Shown here: in pieces, positions 56,750 through 64,000 of the stretch
Position numbering within the stretch: the first letter of the stretch is position 1
Layout of the letters: every line of letters begins with the position of its first letter
Source of the DNA: an uncultured Eubacteriales bacterium
GTDB lineage: Bacteria > Bacillota > Clostridia > Peptostreptococcales > Anaerovoracaceae
Assembly: GCA_902776285.1 (NCBI GenBank)
Contig: CACYPK010000006.1
Coordinates: forward strand, 1-64,000
DNA length: 64,000 nt
Direction of reading: 5' to 3'
The notes under the pieces: model-generated
What the model saw: only the letters and a program-made list of their open reading frames with translations
Databases searched by the model: none
What the model was told of the DNA's origin: nothing
Program-made: the position numbers and the translations under genes

Positions 56750-57325
56750 CTAAAGTCCTATCTCATCCGCGATGCCTCTCATCGCCTCGAGTGATACGTC
56801 TACGAAAGTGTCCCAGTCCATACCCGTTTTTTCTATAAGGCTCATATACTGCCTGTTGGCTCCCGCCGCGAAACGCGTTTCTTTGAATCTCTTGTTGACC
56901 GATTTATGCTTTACGCTCGCGATCTTCTTGTCAGGATAGATCTGGGCTATCGCCTTAAGGAATCCCGACATCGGGTCAGCCGCGATGAGCGCGTATTCAA
57001 GAGTCGTCTCAGGGTTCTTGCCGCATATTGGGTTGTGAGCCATGATCGCGTTCTCCATGACCGGATCGCCGAAGCCCTCATCCCTGAGGATCTTTGCCGA
57101 AGTCGGACCGTGAGTCGCGAAATCATCTCTCCACGGCGCTGTCTCCTCGTCCAGGTCATGCAGAAGTCCGCAGATGCCCCAGTATTCGACATCTTCAGGC
57201 GCCAGTTTCTCGGCGAGTCCTCTCATGATGGCCTCTACCGCATAGCAGTGGACTATATAGTGCTCTCCTTTGACATATTTGTGCAGCAGCTCATTTGCCT
57301 GCTCTCTCGTAAGTTTTGCTTCCAT
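56750..57325 (-). CDS. HD-domain hydrolase
   Basis: 191 aa. The HD metal motif is H...GLLHDLDEE: His near residue 24 (HCYAVEAIMRGLA) and HD at about 53-54, then further His in ATHGPTSA and MAHNPICG. Such small HDIG-like proteins are phosphohydrolases of mostly unknown substrate. It lies between punA and cysE in one run, so a nucleotide substrate is possible but unproven. Confidence 0.8.
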   Translation of the reverse strand: MEAKLTREQANELLHKYVKGEHYIVHCYAVEAIMRGLAEKLAPEDVEYWGICGLLHDLDEETAPWRDDFATHGPTSAKILRDEGFGDPVMENAIMAHNPICGKNPETTLEYALIAADPMSGFLKAIAQIYPDKKIASVKHKSVNKRFKETRFAAGANRQYMSLIEKTGMDWDTFVDVSLEAMRGIADEIGL

Positions 57326-57359
57326 TTGGGGTTCTTATCTCCTTTACCGTTTAGTGCTT

Positions 57360-58193
57360 TTATATTTCGATCGCAAGGTCCACGACTCTTGCGAAAGTTT
57401 CCTTTGCCTGTCTGCCCGCTTCGTTGACTTCCTCTGCAGTGAGAGGCTGATCGAGCACGCCCGCTGCCATGTTGGAAAGCAGCGAGATGCCGATGATCTC
57501 CCGGCCGGCGTGATTCGCGACGATCGCCTCAGGCACTGTCGACATGCCCGCGGCGTCCGCTCCGATCGTCCTCGCAAAGATTATCTCCGCAGGAGTCTCA
57601 AAACTCGGACCGCTGAACATCGCGTATACGCCTTCCCTGAGCATGATGCCTTCATTCGCGGCAGCCGCCTTCAGTTTTTCCCTGAGATCCCTGTCATATG
57701 TGTATGTCATGTCCGGGAAGCGCGGGCCGTACTCGTCAAGATTCGGTCCGATAAGCGGATTGCTGCCTGAGAGATTGATATGATCCCTTATGAGCATCAG
57801 GTCTCCGGCATTCCATGCGGTGTTGACGCAGCCCGCTGCATTCGTAATGATGAAACGCTTTATTCCCAGTGCGACCATCACTCTCGCGGGATAAGAAGCC
57901 TTCTGCATGTCCCCACTCTCATAGTAGTGGAAACGTCCCGCGAAGATTATGATCTTTTTGCCCTTATATTCGCCGTAAACGATCTGTCCGCGGTGGTCGG
58001 AAACCATTCCGGCCTCCATGTACGGAACGTCATTATATGAAATGACCAGCGGGTTTTTGATCCTGTCCGCGAAGTCGTTCAGTCCCGATCCGAGTATGAT
58101 GCCGATCTCGGGTCTCAGTACGCCCTTGCCGTAAAGGTAAACCGCGGACTCTTTGGCGCGCTCAGCGAGCGTCTTTGTCATGTCAGCCTTCAT
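57360..58193 (-). CDS. punA: Purine nucleoside phosphorylase (trimeric type)
   Basis: 277 aa. The phosphate site GSGLNDFAD is near 36-44, FAGRFHYYE near 86-94, and the purine-site TNAAGCVN and GPSFETPAEI motifs follow. These mark the PNP I family that splits inosine and guanosine. It sits 16 bp after the LarC-like gene and in the same run as udk, so nucleoside salvage is a common theme. Confidence 0.94.
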   Translation of the reverse strand: MKADMTKTLAERAKESAVYLYGKGVLRPEIGIILGSGLNDFADRIKNPLVISYNDVPYMEAGMVSDHRGQIVYGEYKGKKIIIFAGRFHYYESGDMQKASYPARVMVALGIKRFIITNAAGCVNTAWNAGDLMLIRDHINLSGSNPLIGPNLDEYGPRFPDMTYTYDRDLREKLKAAAANEGIMLREGVYAMFSGPSFETPAEIIFARTIGADAAGMSTVPEAIVANHAGREIIGISLLSNMAAGVLDQPLTAEEVNEAGRQAKETFARVVDLAIEI

Positions 58194-58209
58194 ATGTCAC
58201 CTCTCCCTA

Positions 58210-58647
58210 TTACTTAAGCGCTTTGAGGACCAGCTCGCGGGCTTCCGCTATGCTTATGCCCTGCCCGCGGGCGATACGCGACAGGTCGTCGTACTCGAAC
58301 TTGTACCTCTCGACGCCGTATCCACTGACCTTCTTGCGTCTGACCTTGCCGTACGGAGTATCCAGTGATTCTTCACAGCGGTCAAGAATGTATCTCTCGG
58401 ATATGGTTTCACGTATGCCTATCGTCGTAGTGTATTTGAATATGAGTCCGACGAAGCGCTCTTTCTCTGCCTCTTCATCGGCGCACATCACGGTCAGCAG
58501 AGTTGCCGGACGCCCCTTTTTCATCCCGACAGGTGAAAGTGTAACGTCCTTGGCGCCCTCTTCCATCAACCTTTCCGCCGCGAAAGCGAGTTCCTCCGCC
58601 GTCATGTCATCTATATTGCATTCGAATTCGCAGATCCTGTCCTTCAT
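58210..58647 (-). CDS. Stand-alone LarC C-terminal domain protein
   Basis: 145 aa that match only the C-terminal part of LarC, the CTP-dependent nickel-insertion protein for the nickel-pincer cofactor (ECNIDDMTAEELAFAAERLM, SPVGMKKGRPATLL, YTTTIGIRE). In some lactobacilli LarC is made from larC1 and larC2 by a frameshift. Here udk ends directly upstream (TAGATG), so no larC1 precedes it. larE is one gene away. Whether it works with a distant LarC1 or alone is unknown. Confidence 0.78.
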   Translation of the reverse strand: MKDRICEFECNIDDMTAEELAFAAERLMEEGAKDVTLSPVGMKKGRPATLLTVMCADEEAEKERFVGLIFKYTTTIGIRETISERYILDRCEESLDTPYGKVRRKKVSGYGVERYKFEYDDLSRIARGQGISIAEARELVLKALK

Positions 58648-59274
58648 CTATCCCTGCTGTTCGACTCTTGCCAGATGCGAGAGTATCTTTACCTTGATCA
58701 CATCGAACACTACGTCGTTCATACCGCTGTTGAGAACTATGTCCGCCAGATACTTTGTAGGCTCAACATAGATATAGTGCATAGGCTTTACCGTCGTCAG
58801 ATACTGCTGGGCGATCCCCTCGACATCCCTGCCGCGGTACTTTACGTCGCGGATCACGCGGCGGAGTATCCTTTCGTCCGCGTCCGCCTCTACATAGATC
58901 TTGATGTCCAGCAGATCCCTGAGTTCAGGATTCTGCAGAACCATGATGCCTTCTACGATGATGACCGGTGATGGGTTTATCCTGACTGTCTCCTTGCTCC
59001 TGTTGTGGATGGTATAGTCATATACCGGGCAGTCAACGGGCTCGCCGTTCCTGAGCTTTCTGAGATGCTCTATGAAGAGGTCCGTCTCAAAAGCGTCAGG
59101 ATGGTCGTAGTTGATCAGCTTGCGCTCCTCAAAAGGAATGTCGTCGTGAGCCTTGTAGTAGTTGTCATAATAAATGACCGTCACTCTGTCTCCGAACTCG
59201 TCCTTGATGCGGTTTGTGAAAGTCGATTTGCCGGAACCCGTACCGCCGGCAACACCAATGATCAGGCAATCCAT
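58648..59274 (-). CDS. udk: Uridine kinase
   Basis: 208 aa. Walker A is GVAGGTGSGKSTFTN (7-21), and the nucleoside-binding NYDHPDAFETDLF and RDVKYRGRDVEGIAQQYL motifs follow. It phosphorylates uridine and cytidine. It lies between larE and the LarC-like gene and is joined to the latter stop-to-start. Confidence 0.95.
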   Translation of the reverse strand: MDCLIIGVAGGTGSGKSTFTNRIKDEFGDRVTVIYYDNYYKAHDDIPFEERKLINYDHPDAFETDLFIEHLRKLRNGEPVDCPVYDYTIHNRSKETVRINPSPVIIVEGIMVLQNPELRDLLDIKIYVEADADERILRRVIRDVKYRGRDVEGIAQQYLTTVKPMHYIYVEPTKYLADIVLNSGMNDVVFDVIKVKILSHLARVEQQG

Positions 59275-59313
59275 TTTGCGTTCTCCTCCGATCTGTGCTC
59301 TAACTTATTTATT

Positions 59314-60090
59314 TTATAATCCAAGGTCCTTAAGGTCAATATTACGGGGACGCGGAACTTCGTCTATTTCAACCCTTTCGTACAGATCCGCGAGCGCGGC
59401 TTTTATCCCGCTTTCGCGCATCAGCGCATGATCATACTGATCCTCCGCTATCTGCACCAGGGCGTTATTCCCTCTCATCCTGACCCTGAAGTCTCTGTAG
59501 CCCATATCCATCATTCTGCGTTCGGCCTCTTCAGTGGCCTCCAGCTTCTCTTTTGTGATCTGTTCACCTGTCCTTATGCGCGTCGCAAGGCAGGCGTAAG
59601 CCGGCTTGTTCCAGGTCGGAAGTCCTGCTTCCCTTGACAGTCTTCTGATGTCTGTTTTGGTAAGTCCGCATTCTTTCAGAGGTGACTTTATGCCAAGCTC
59701 CTCAAGAGCCTTGTGGCCCGGTCTGTCGGAGGCGTCATCCGACGCGTTTGTCCCGTCACATACGGTCTCATATCCGTCCGCCGCTGCAGCGGCTCTTATC
59801 GCGGTCATTATCCGGGTCTTGCAGTAATAGCAGCGGTCCGGCGGGTTCGCGGTGATCCTATCGTCAGACAGGACATCGACTTCTATCACCTCAAACTCAG
59901 CGCCTATCCGTTCAGCAAGACTCTTTGCGTCGTCAAACTCGAAGCCCGGCTGGAACGCCGACCTGACGCAGTAAGCTTTCACGTCCGCGCCTGCCTTCAC
60001 CGCGGCGCAAAGCAGATATGCCGAATCCACCCCTCCGGAAAAAGCGACTGCTATTCTGTTGTAAGCTGCAAAATAACCTTCAAGCTGCAT
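59314..60090 (-). CDS. larE: ATP-dependent sacrificial sulfur transferase LarE
   Basis: 258 aa. The PP-loop SGGVDS is at 18-23, followed by the CYYC pair (87, 90) and the conserved Cys167 in KPAYACLATR. In LarE the cysteine in this last motif gives up its sulfur to the pyridinium cofactor. No further cysteines lie after it, so this is the single-use type rather than the Fe-S type. Neither larB nor the lactate racemase larA is in the window. Confidence 0.88.
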   Translation of the reverse strand: MQLEGYFAAYNRIAVAFSGGVDSAYLLCAAVKAGADVKAYCVRSAFQPGFEFDDAKSLAERIGAEFEVIEVDVLSDDRITANPPDRCYYCKTRIMTAIRAAAAADGYETVCDGTNASDDASDRPGHKALEELGIKSPLKECGLTKTDIRRLSREAGLPTWNKPAYACLATRIRTGEQITKEKLEATEEAERRMMDMGYRDFRVRMRGNNALVQIAEDQYDHALMRESGIKAALADLYERVEIDEVPRPRNIDLKDLGL

Positions 60091-60097
60091 GAATATG

Positions 60098-60421
60098 TCA
60101 CTCCAGTGATTCGCTGATGTAATAGGAATGCACCGGGCTTTCGGTTATGAGAACCGATTCCTGGTGAAAGAACACGCACAGATCCTTGGCGATCTCTTCA
60201 ACAGTGGATTTGTCGACATCGATCAGAGTAAGGACAAGAGTATTCTCCCTGGTATACGTTCCGTCTTCATGAATGTATCCGCCCTCTTCCACGTTAAAGG
60301 AAAAAGGCGTTTTGTATGAATAGCAGACATTCCTCATTATGCTGATGAACGTTTCAGTCTCAAAGAGCTGTTTCTTCTCGGCAGAATCATTCATTCCAAC
60401 GTATATCTTCGTTTCGACCAT
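60098..60421 (-). CDS. Small conserved-looking protein of unknown function
   Basis: 107 aa from ATG 60421, which has GGGAG about 9 bp before it; the long upstream open frame has no signal. The sequence begins MVETKIYVGMNDSAEKK and ends near SPVHSYYISESLE. It looks like a compact alpha-beta fold with a GGYIHEDGTYTREN turn and one FFHQESVL stretch. It reminds me of DUF3574-like proteins, but I cannot confirm this. It is 7 bp before larE, so it may belong to the same unit. Confidence 0.65.
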   Translation of the reverse strand: MVETKIYVGMNDSAEKKQLFETETFISIMRNVCYSYKTPFSFNVEEGGYIHEDGTYTRENTLVLTLIDVDKSTVEEIAKDLCVFFHQESVLITESPVHSYYISESLE

Positions 60422-60593
60422 TTCAGGCATCTCCCGCTTGTTTTTCGCATTTTGACCAAAGATTATGATATCACAGATCAGCTGTTTTGTGTTCCTTTCA
60501 CAGATTCCCGATTCAGACATTTATTGTTAACCGCAACAAAAATAATGGCGGTTTTTTGTTTTTTTAAAATACATTTATATTGCCCAAAGGGTA

Positions 60594-60622
60594 TTGCAAA
60601 ATTGTTTTTCTATCAGTACAAT
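60594..60622 (+). promoter_or_regulatory. Strong promoter of the structured RNA
   Basis: TTGCAA (60594-60599), 17 bp, TACAAT (60617-60622). No coding start with a ribosome site follows for 400 bp. Confidence 0.8.
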
Positions 60623-60628
60623 AGAGAC

Positions 60629-60985
60629 AACAAGAAGGAACGTAATAGCCGGACGGAAGCAAGACAAAAGCCAGACATAATAATCAGATGTCGACGAAGT
60701 GATCCGGCAAACTAAAAAGCGCGGGACGCGCAGGAACGGAGGAACAGACCAATGGGTGCAATTTATATGGAGGCTGTTCCGGTATAAAGACTCTGCAAGG
60801 CATGCCTACTTAGTGGCACCGGCGGTGACAGAAAACCGGACACCAACAGATCAGAAGCAGAAGTGATCGCGGGGCAGCCTCAGAAAAACGAACAAAGACA
60901 AACAAAAAACCGTATTGAAGACATGTACGGCATCAAAACTGAATATTAGGAAGTAACGAGGGACGGGCAAAGCCCGTCCCCTTAT
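60629..60985 (+). ncRNA. Large structured non-coding RNA, probably raiA-motif RNA
   Basis: About 355 nt lie between a near-consensus promoter and a GC-rich terminator, with no plausible ORF and no gene downstream on this strand. Helices visible by eye are 60648-60653 with 60703-60708 (GCCGGA), 60674-60678 with 60688-60692, 60719-60723 with 60727-60731, 60741-60747 with 60774-60780 (GGAACAG), 60849-60853 with 60864-60868, and 60910-60914 with 60926-60930. Purine-rich single-stranded joints (GACGAAGTGATCCGGC, GGCGGTGACAGAAAACCGG) look like conserved RNA cores. My memory places these blocks in the clostridial raiA RNA family, but this is recall only. tmRNA, RNase P, 6S and SRP signatures are absent. 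It fills the window's only gap over 300 bp (60422-61032). Confidence 0.75.
60960..60980. terminator. Terminator shared by the structured RNA and hom
   Basis: A 9-bp stem GGGACGGGC/GCCCGTCCC with an AAA loop. It is followed on the plus side by CTTATTGTTG, a weak U-run. Confidence 0.65.
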
Positions 60986-61032
60986 TGTTGTGCTGATATC
61001 GGATCATTGCTGAGTCCTGCTGCACGCTCTTT

Positions 61033-62328
61033 TTATTCGACCTTCATTATATTGTCTATGGAAAGTATCACGCCTTCTTTTTTGATCGCTTCCAGCGCTT
61101 CAAGCAGTCTTGACTTCTCTACCTCGTATACAATGAATATGATCGGAGCGACCTGCTCGCCGTTCACCTCATAAGGAGCCTTCTGCTGCATTACCTCGAT
61201 GCTGATCCCGTATTCTCCGAACGTGCTCGCGATCTTGCCGAGAACGCCGGCCCTTTCAGGGACCATCATCCTGATATAGTACTTGTTCGATCCCTCGCCC
61301 GCGAACTCAAGCCCTGAATCATAGCGGAGCTGAGGTACGATATCATACGCGGAGTCTTTCTCGAGCTTGCGCGCTATTCCTATCACGTCGCCGAGGACAG
61401 CGCTGCCTGTCGGCAGAGGTCCCGCGCCGCGGCCATAGAACATAAGATCATCGACCGCGTTTCCGGATACGAACACCGCGTTGAACTCGTTTCCGACAGA
61501 CGCGAGAGGATGGCTGACCGGTACGAGCGCAGGTTCGACATTTCCGTACACCTTGCCGTCGATCTCCCTTGCGCTTGCAAGCAGCTTGATCCTGTAACCG
61601 TTCTCAGTCGCGTACTCGATATCCTCAAGACCTACGGATGTTATTCCCACGGTAGGTATGACATCCGGTCCCGCGCCGATCCCGAAGACAAGAGACATCA
61701 GTATCGACAGTTTGTTTGCCGCGTCGAAGCCTTCGACGTCAGCTGTCGGATCCGCCTCGGCAAATCCCTTTGCCTGGGCGTCTTTGAGCACCTCTTCATA
61801 AGGCGTTCCGTTTTCGCTCATCTGGGTGAGTATGTAGTTGGTAGTTCCGTTGAGAATACCGTGGACTTCAGTGAAGCGGTTGGAAAGCAGAGCAGTTGTC
61901 AGCGATGTCAGGATCGGGATGCCTCCGGCTACGGCAGCTTCAAATCTGAGCAGGACATGGTTGTCCTGAGCTATCTTAGCGAGCTTTTTGCCATTAGCTG
62001 CCAGAGCGGCCTTGTTGGCTGTTACTACGCTTTTGCCGTTTTCGAGAGCTCTTGCCATGTATTCGGTCGCAGGCTCGATCCCTCCGATCAGCTCGATCAC
62101 TATATCTATCTCTGGATCGTTCAGTATGTCGTTTACATTCTGAGTGTATTTTTCCGGAGGTATGTAAATGCCGCGGTCTTTCTCAGGACTACGGTTCAGT
62201 ATCTTCACGATCTCGATATCGAGTCCCGTGGTCTCATATATCTTCTGACGGTTCATCTCGAGAGTACGGTAAGTGCCTGTTCCGACATTGCCGATGCCGA
62301 GCATTCCTGCTTTGATCAACTTTTTCAT
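61033..62328 (-). CDS. hom: Homoserine dehydrogenase
   Basis: 431 aa. The NAD(P) site GMLGIGNVGTGTY is at 8-20, the catalytic-region GILNGTTNYILTQM and the EADPTADVEGFDAANKLSIL block follow, and the C-terminal ACT domain (about 345-425) is present for feedback control, likely by threonine. It reduces aspartate semialdehyde to homoserine. It has its own promoter behind the lysA terminator. Confidence 0.96.
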   Translation of the reverse strand: MKKLIKAGMLGIGNVGTGTYRTLEMNRQKIYETTGLDIEIVKILNRSPEKDRGIYIPPEKYTQNVNDILNDPEIDIVIELIGGIEPATEYMARALENGKSVVTANKAALAANGKKLAKIAQDNHVLLRFEAAVAGGIPILTSLTTALLSNRFTEVHGILNGTTNYILTQMSENGTPYEEVLKDAQAKGFAEADPTADVEGFDAANKLSILMSLVFGIGAGPDVIPTVGITSVGLEDIEYATENGYRIKLLASAREIDGKVYGNVEPALVPVSHPLASVGNEFNAVFVSGNAVDDLMFYGRGAGPLPTGSAVLGDVIGIARKLEKDSAYDIVPQLRYDSGLEFAGEGSNKYYIRMMVPERAGVLGKIASTFGEYGISIEVMQQKAPYEVNGEQVAPIIFIVYEVEKSRLLEALEAIKKEGVILSIDNIMKVE

Positions 62329-62371
62329 TGTTCCTGTCCCCTTAGAATCCTATGAGTAAAATTTGAAAACA

Positions 62372-62400
62372 ATTATACCTTCAAAGTCCAAAACTGTCTA
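62372..62400 (-). promoter_or_regulatory. Promoter of hom
   Basis: TAGACA (62395-62400), 17 bp, TATAAT (62372-62377) on the minus strand, directly behind the lysA terminator. Confidence 0.75.
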
Positions 62401-62402
62401 TG

Positions 62403-62431
62403 AAAAACTCAGGACCTTGACGATCCTGAGT
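62403..62431 (-). terminator. Terminator after lysA
   Basis: An 8-bp stem ACTCAGGA/TCCTGAGT (62407-62414 with 62424-62431) runs into five U on the minus strand, 22 bp after the lysA stop. Confidence 0.85.
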
Positions 62432-62452
62432 CATGACCTTTTATTTGTATGT

Positions 62453-63754
62453 TCAGATCTCGTTTCTGATCATGTCCTCGAAGGACTCGCGCCTTACGAT
62501 CAGCCTTGCCTTGCCTTCGCTTATCATGACCATGGCCGGTCTCGGAACTCTGTTGTAGTTGGAGGCCATGGAATAGTTATACGCGCCGGTAGTGAGAACG
62601 GCTATCAGATCTCCCCTTTCCGGCCTTGCAATGCTGATGTTTTCAGCTATCCTGTCACCGCTCTCGCAGCATCTGCCGGCGACCGTGCATTCATAGTCCG
62701 CCGCTTCTTTCATTTTCGAAGCATTCAGAACGGTATACTGAGATCTGTACAGCGCATATCTCGGATTGTCTGTCATCCCGCCGTTTACAGTAACATAGTT
62801 ACGGTATCCCGGGATCTCCTTCACGCCGCCCGCGGTATAAAGAGTGACTCCGGCGTCAGCTACGATGCTGCGTCCCGGTTCCATGTAAATTACAGGCTTT
62901 TGTATCCCGTATTCTTCACACTTCTGATCCAGATGCTCTGATATCTCTCTTATCCTGGCCTCAATATCCATCTGCGGATCATCGTCAGTATATCTTACTC
63001 CGAATCCCCCGCCTATATTGAGTATCCCGGTATGATGTCCGGTCTCACGCTCTATGCGGGCTGCAAATTCCGTGAGTATATCTATCTGCCTGACGAACGA
63101 GTCGCTCTCGAATATCTGGGACCCTATGTGGCTGTGGAATCCGGCGACTCTTATATTGCCGCATCCCAGAGCCTCTCTGACAAATACATCAGCCTGTCCG
63201 GTATCGATCGATACTCCGAACTGAGAGTCGACCCTGCCGGTATTGATAGCCTCAAGCGTATGAGGATCGAGCCCTACGGTAAGCCTCAGCAGCACATCCT
63301 GGCACAAGCCCTTCGCTCCCGCGATCCTGTCAAGAGTCCTGAGTTCATTCAGATTGTCAACGACAAAGTATCCTACTCCGGATTCCACTCCGTAGGCTAT
63401 GTCCTCATCTGTCTTATTTGTTCCGTGGAAGAACATCTTCTCAGGCGGAAATCCTGCCGCCAGAGCGGTGTAGATCTCCCCCGGCGAAACGGTATCCACG
63501 CACATCCCCTCTGACTGTACGACAGGATATATGCTCTTTACGCACAGCGCCTTGCTCGCGAAAAGAGGCGCCGAGTCTTCGCCGAAATACCGGCGCATGG
63601 CCTGCGTATAGGTCCTGCAGTTCTTTCTTACCACATCCTCATCAAGGATATACAGCGGTGTTCCGTATTCTGCCGCCAGCTCTGCCGTGTCGATCCCGCC
63701 GACCGTCAGATGGCCCTGTTCGTTTACAGACAGATTGTCGTATAACAATTTCAT
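62453..63754 (-). CDS. lysA: Diaminopimelate decarboxylase
   Basis: 433 aa from ATG 63754 with AAGGGTG before it; a GTG at 63763 overlaps that site. The PLP lysine is in FASKALCVKSI (near 70), GGGFGVRY is the phosphate loop, and the C-terminal Cys motif CESGDRIAE is present. It converts meso-DAP to L-lysine. It follows ddh by 23 bp, so the last two lysine steps are cotranscribed. Confidence 0.96.
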   Translation of the reverse strand: MKLLYDNLSVNEQGHLTVGGIDTAELAAEYGTPLYILDEDVVRKNCRTYTQAMRRYFGEDSAPLFASKALCVKSIYPVVQSEGMCVDTVSPGEIYTALAAGFPPEKMFFHGTNKTDEDIAYGVESGVGYFVVDNLNELRTLDRIAGAKGLCQDVLLRLTVGLDPHTLEAINTGRVDSQFGVSIDTGQADVFVREALGCGNIRVAGFHSHIGSQIFESDSFVRQIDILTEFAARIERETGHHTGILNIGGGFGVRYTDDDPQMDIEARIREISEHLDQKCEEYGIQKPVIYMEPGRSIVADAGVTLYTAGGVKEIPGYRNYVTVNGGMTDNPRYALYRSQYTVLNASKMKEAADYECTVAGRCCESGDRIAENISIARPERGDLIAVLTTGAYNYSMASNYNRVPRPAMVMISEGKARLIVRRESFEDMIRNEI

Positions 63755-63777
63755 TGATTTCACCCTTAAGTCGTGTT

Positions 63778-64000
63778 TTAGAGCATATGAGCCAGCAGTT
63801 CACTGCGATCATGCTGCGAAAGATATGCCGGAGGAACGTCAAACAGCGCCTTTGCTCCGCACTGGCCCTCGGCATTCATCCTGAATGCAGCTCTTGCGGC
63901 AGCAGTGAGTATGCTGCCCGTAAAGAAAGGATTCGAGTCAAGATCAAGCCTGTACTCTATCGTGTTGTTGAATTCAAGATCATTGCCCGTACGGCCGCTT
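63778..64000 (-). CDS. ddh: meso-Diaminopimelate dehydrogenase, C-terminal part (runs off right edge)
   Basis: About 73 codons are inside the window. The frame reads IEYRLDLDSNPFFTGSIL, then ARAAFRMNAEGQCGAKALF, then DVPPAYLS, and stops at 63778-63780. These are the end motifs of Ddh. It makes meso-DAP in one step from tetrahydrodipicolinate and bypasses the succinylase and acetylase branches. The NADP-binding half lies outside the window. Confidence 0.88.
   Translation of the reverse strand, partial: SGRTGNDLEFNNTIEYRLDLDSNPFFTGSILTAAARAAFRMNAEGQCGAKALFDVPPAYLSQHDRSELLAHML

Noticed and set aside
58210..59274. A larC1-larC2 programmed frameshift
   Set aside because: Directly upstream of the larC2-like start is the udk stop codon, and udk is complete and clear.
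52257..60090. A selenoprotein gene with an in-frame UGA near the sel genes
   Set aside because: All reading frames here end at family-expected C-termini, and none continues with conserved sequence past a TGA.
60629..60985. tmRNA, RNase P RNA, 6S RNA or SRP RNA as identity of the structured RNA
   Set aside because: There is no tag reading frame or CCA-ended tRNA-like half, no GAGGAAAGTCC core, no long bubbled hairpin and no GGAAGGAAGCAGC-type SRP tip in the right fold.

Overview
The window is a densely coded stretch of a low- to mid-GC anaerobic Bacillota chromosome, most likely class Clostridia. The reasons are a trimeric NADH-linked [FeFe] hydrogenase, pyruvate phosphate dikinase plus a membrane pyrophosphatase, the single-chain glycyl-tRNA synthetase, a selenocysteine cassette, diaminopimelate dehydrogenase, Clostridia-type sigma-A promoters with strong AGGAGG ribosome sites, and a large structured RNA that I believe is a clostridial family. 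I see no oxygen respiration genes, phage, insertion sequence or CRISPR array. Family or genus cannot be set from the sequence alone.

Layout (most genes are on the minus strand). 1-3.2 kb: hydrogenase operon hydC-hydB-hydA, cut by the left edge. 3.4-4.4 kb: an LD-carboxypeptidase (+). 4.5-11.1 kb: kup-galM-pgi-pepP (potassium uptake, sugar entry to glycolysis, peptide use). 11.3-16.2 kb: membrane pyrophosphatase and PPDK, a PPi-based energy pair. 16.3-22.3 kb: the conserved rpsU-yqeY-phoH-ybeY-era-recO-DUF4342-glyS translation and ribosome-maturation block. 22.4-25.7 kb: NAD(P)HX repair enzyme, a PyrK-like protein without its cluster ligands, and an RDD membrane protein. 25.8-28.1 kb: Rrf2 regulator-nifS-nifU Fe-S assembly with a clear operator. 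28.2-34.2 kb: Na/Pi cotransporter (+), then YitT, a PotD-like lipoprotein, an Hpt protein and a REC-GGDEF-EAL regulator. 34.3-34.8 kb: six tRNA genes (Met, Val, Asp, His, Gln, Cys). 35-40.9 kb: lgt (+), a candidate small RNA, ychF, an exonuclease-like protein (+), a second YitT, an orphan DNA methyltransferase and a P-loop protein. 41-47.9 kb: glyA, folC, valS, a small alarmone synthetase and folD. 48-50.7 kb: potABC. 50.7-55.7 kb: an Mrp/NBP35 ATPase, a lipoprotein, selB, selA and tRNA-Sec. 55.8-60.4 kb: cysE, HD hydrolase, PNP, a stand-alone LarC C-terminal protein, udk, larE and a small unknown protein. 60.6-61 kb: a roughly 350-nt structured RNA. 61-64 kb: hom, lysA and the 3' part of ddh (aspartate-family amino acids).

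How it fits together: the genes describe a fermenter that disposes of NADH and ferredoxin electrons as H2, saves energy through PPi, makes lysine by the dehydrogenase route, uses tetrahydrofolate one-carbon units (glyA, folD, folC), and makes selenoproteins. The items least explained by standard annotation are the two non-coding RNAs (60.6 kb +, 35.8 kb -), a dispersed 20-bp palindrome that would fold into GNRA-loop hairpins in mRNA, the cluster-less PyrK relative, and LarE with only a LarC C-terminal piece.
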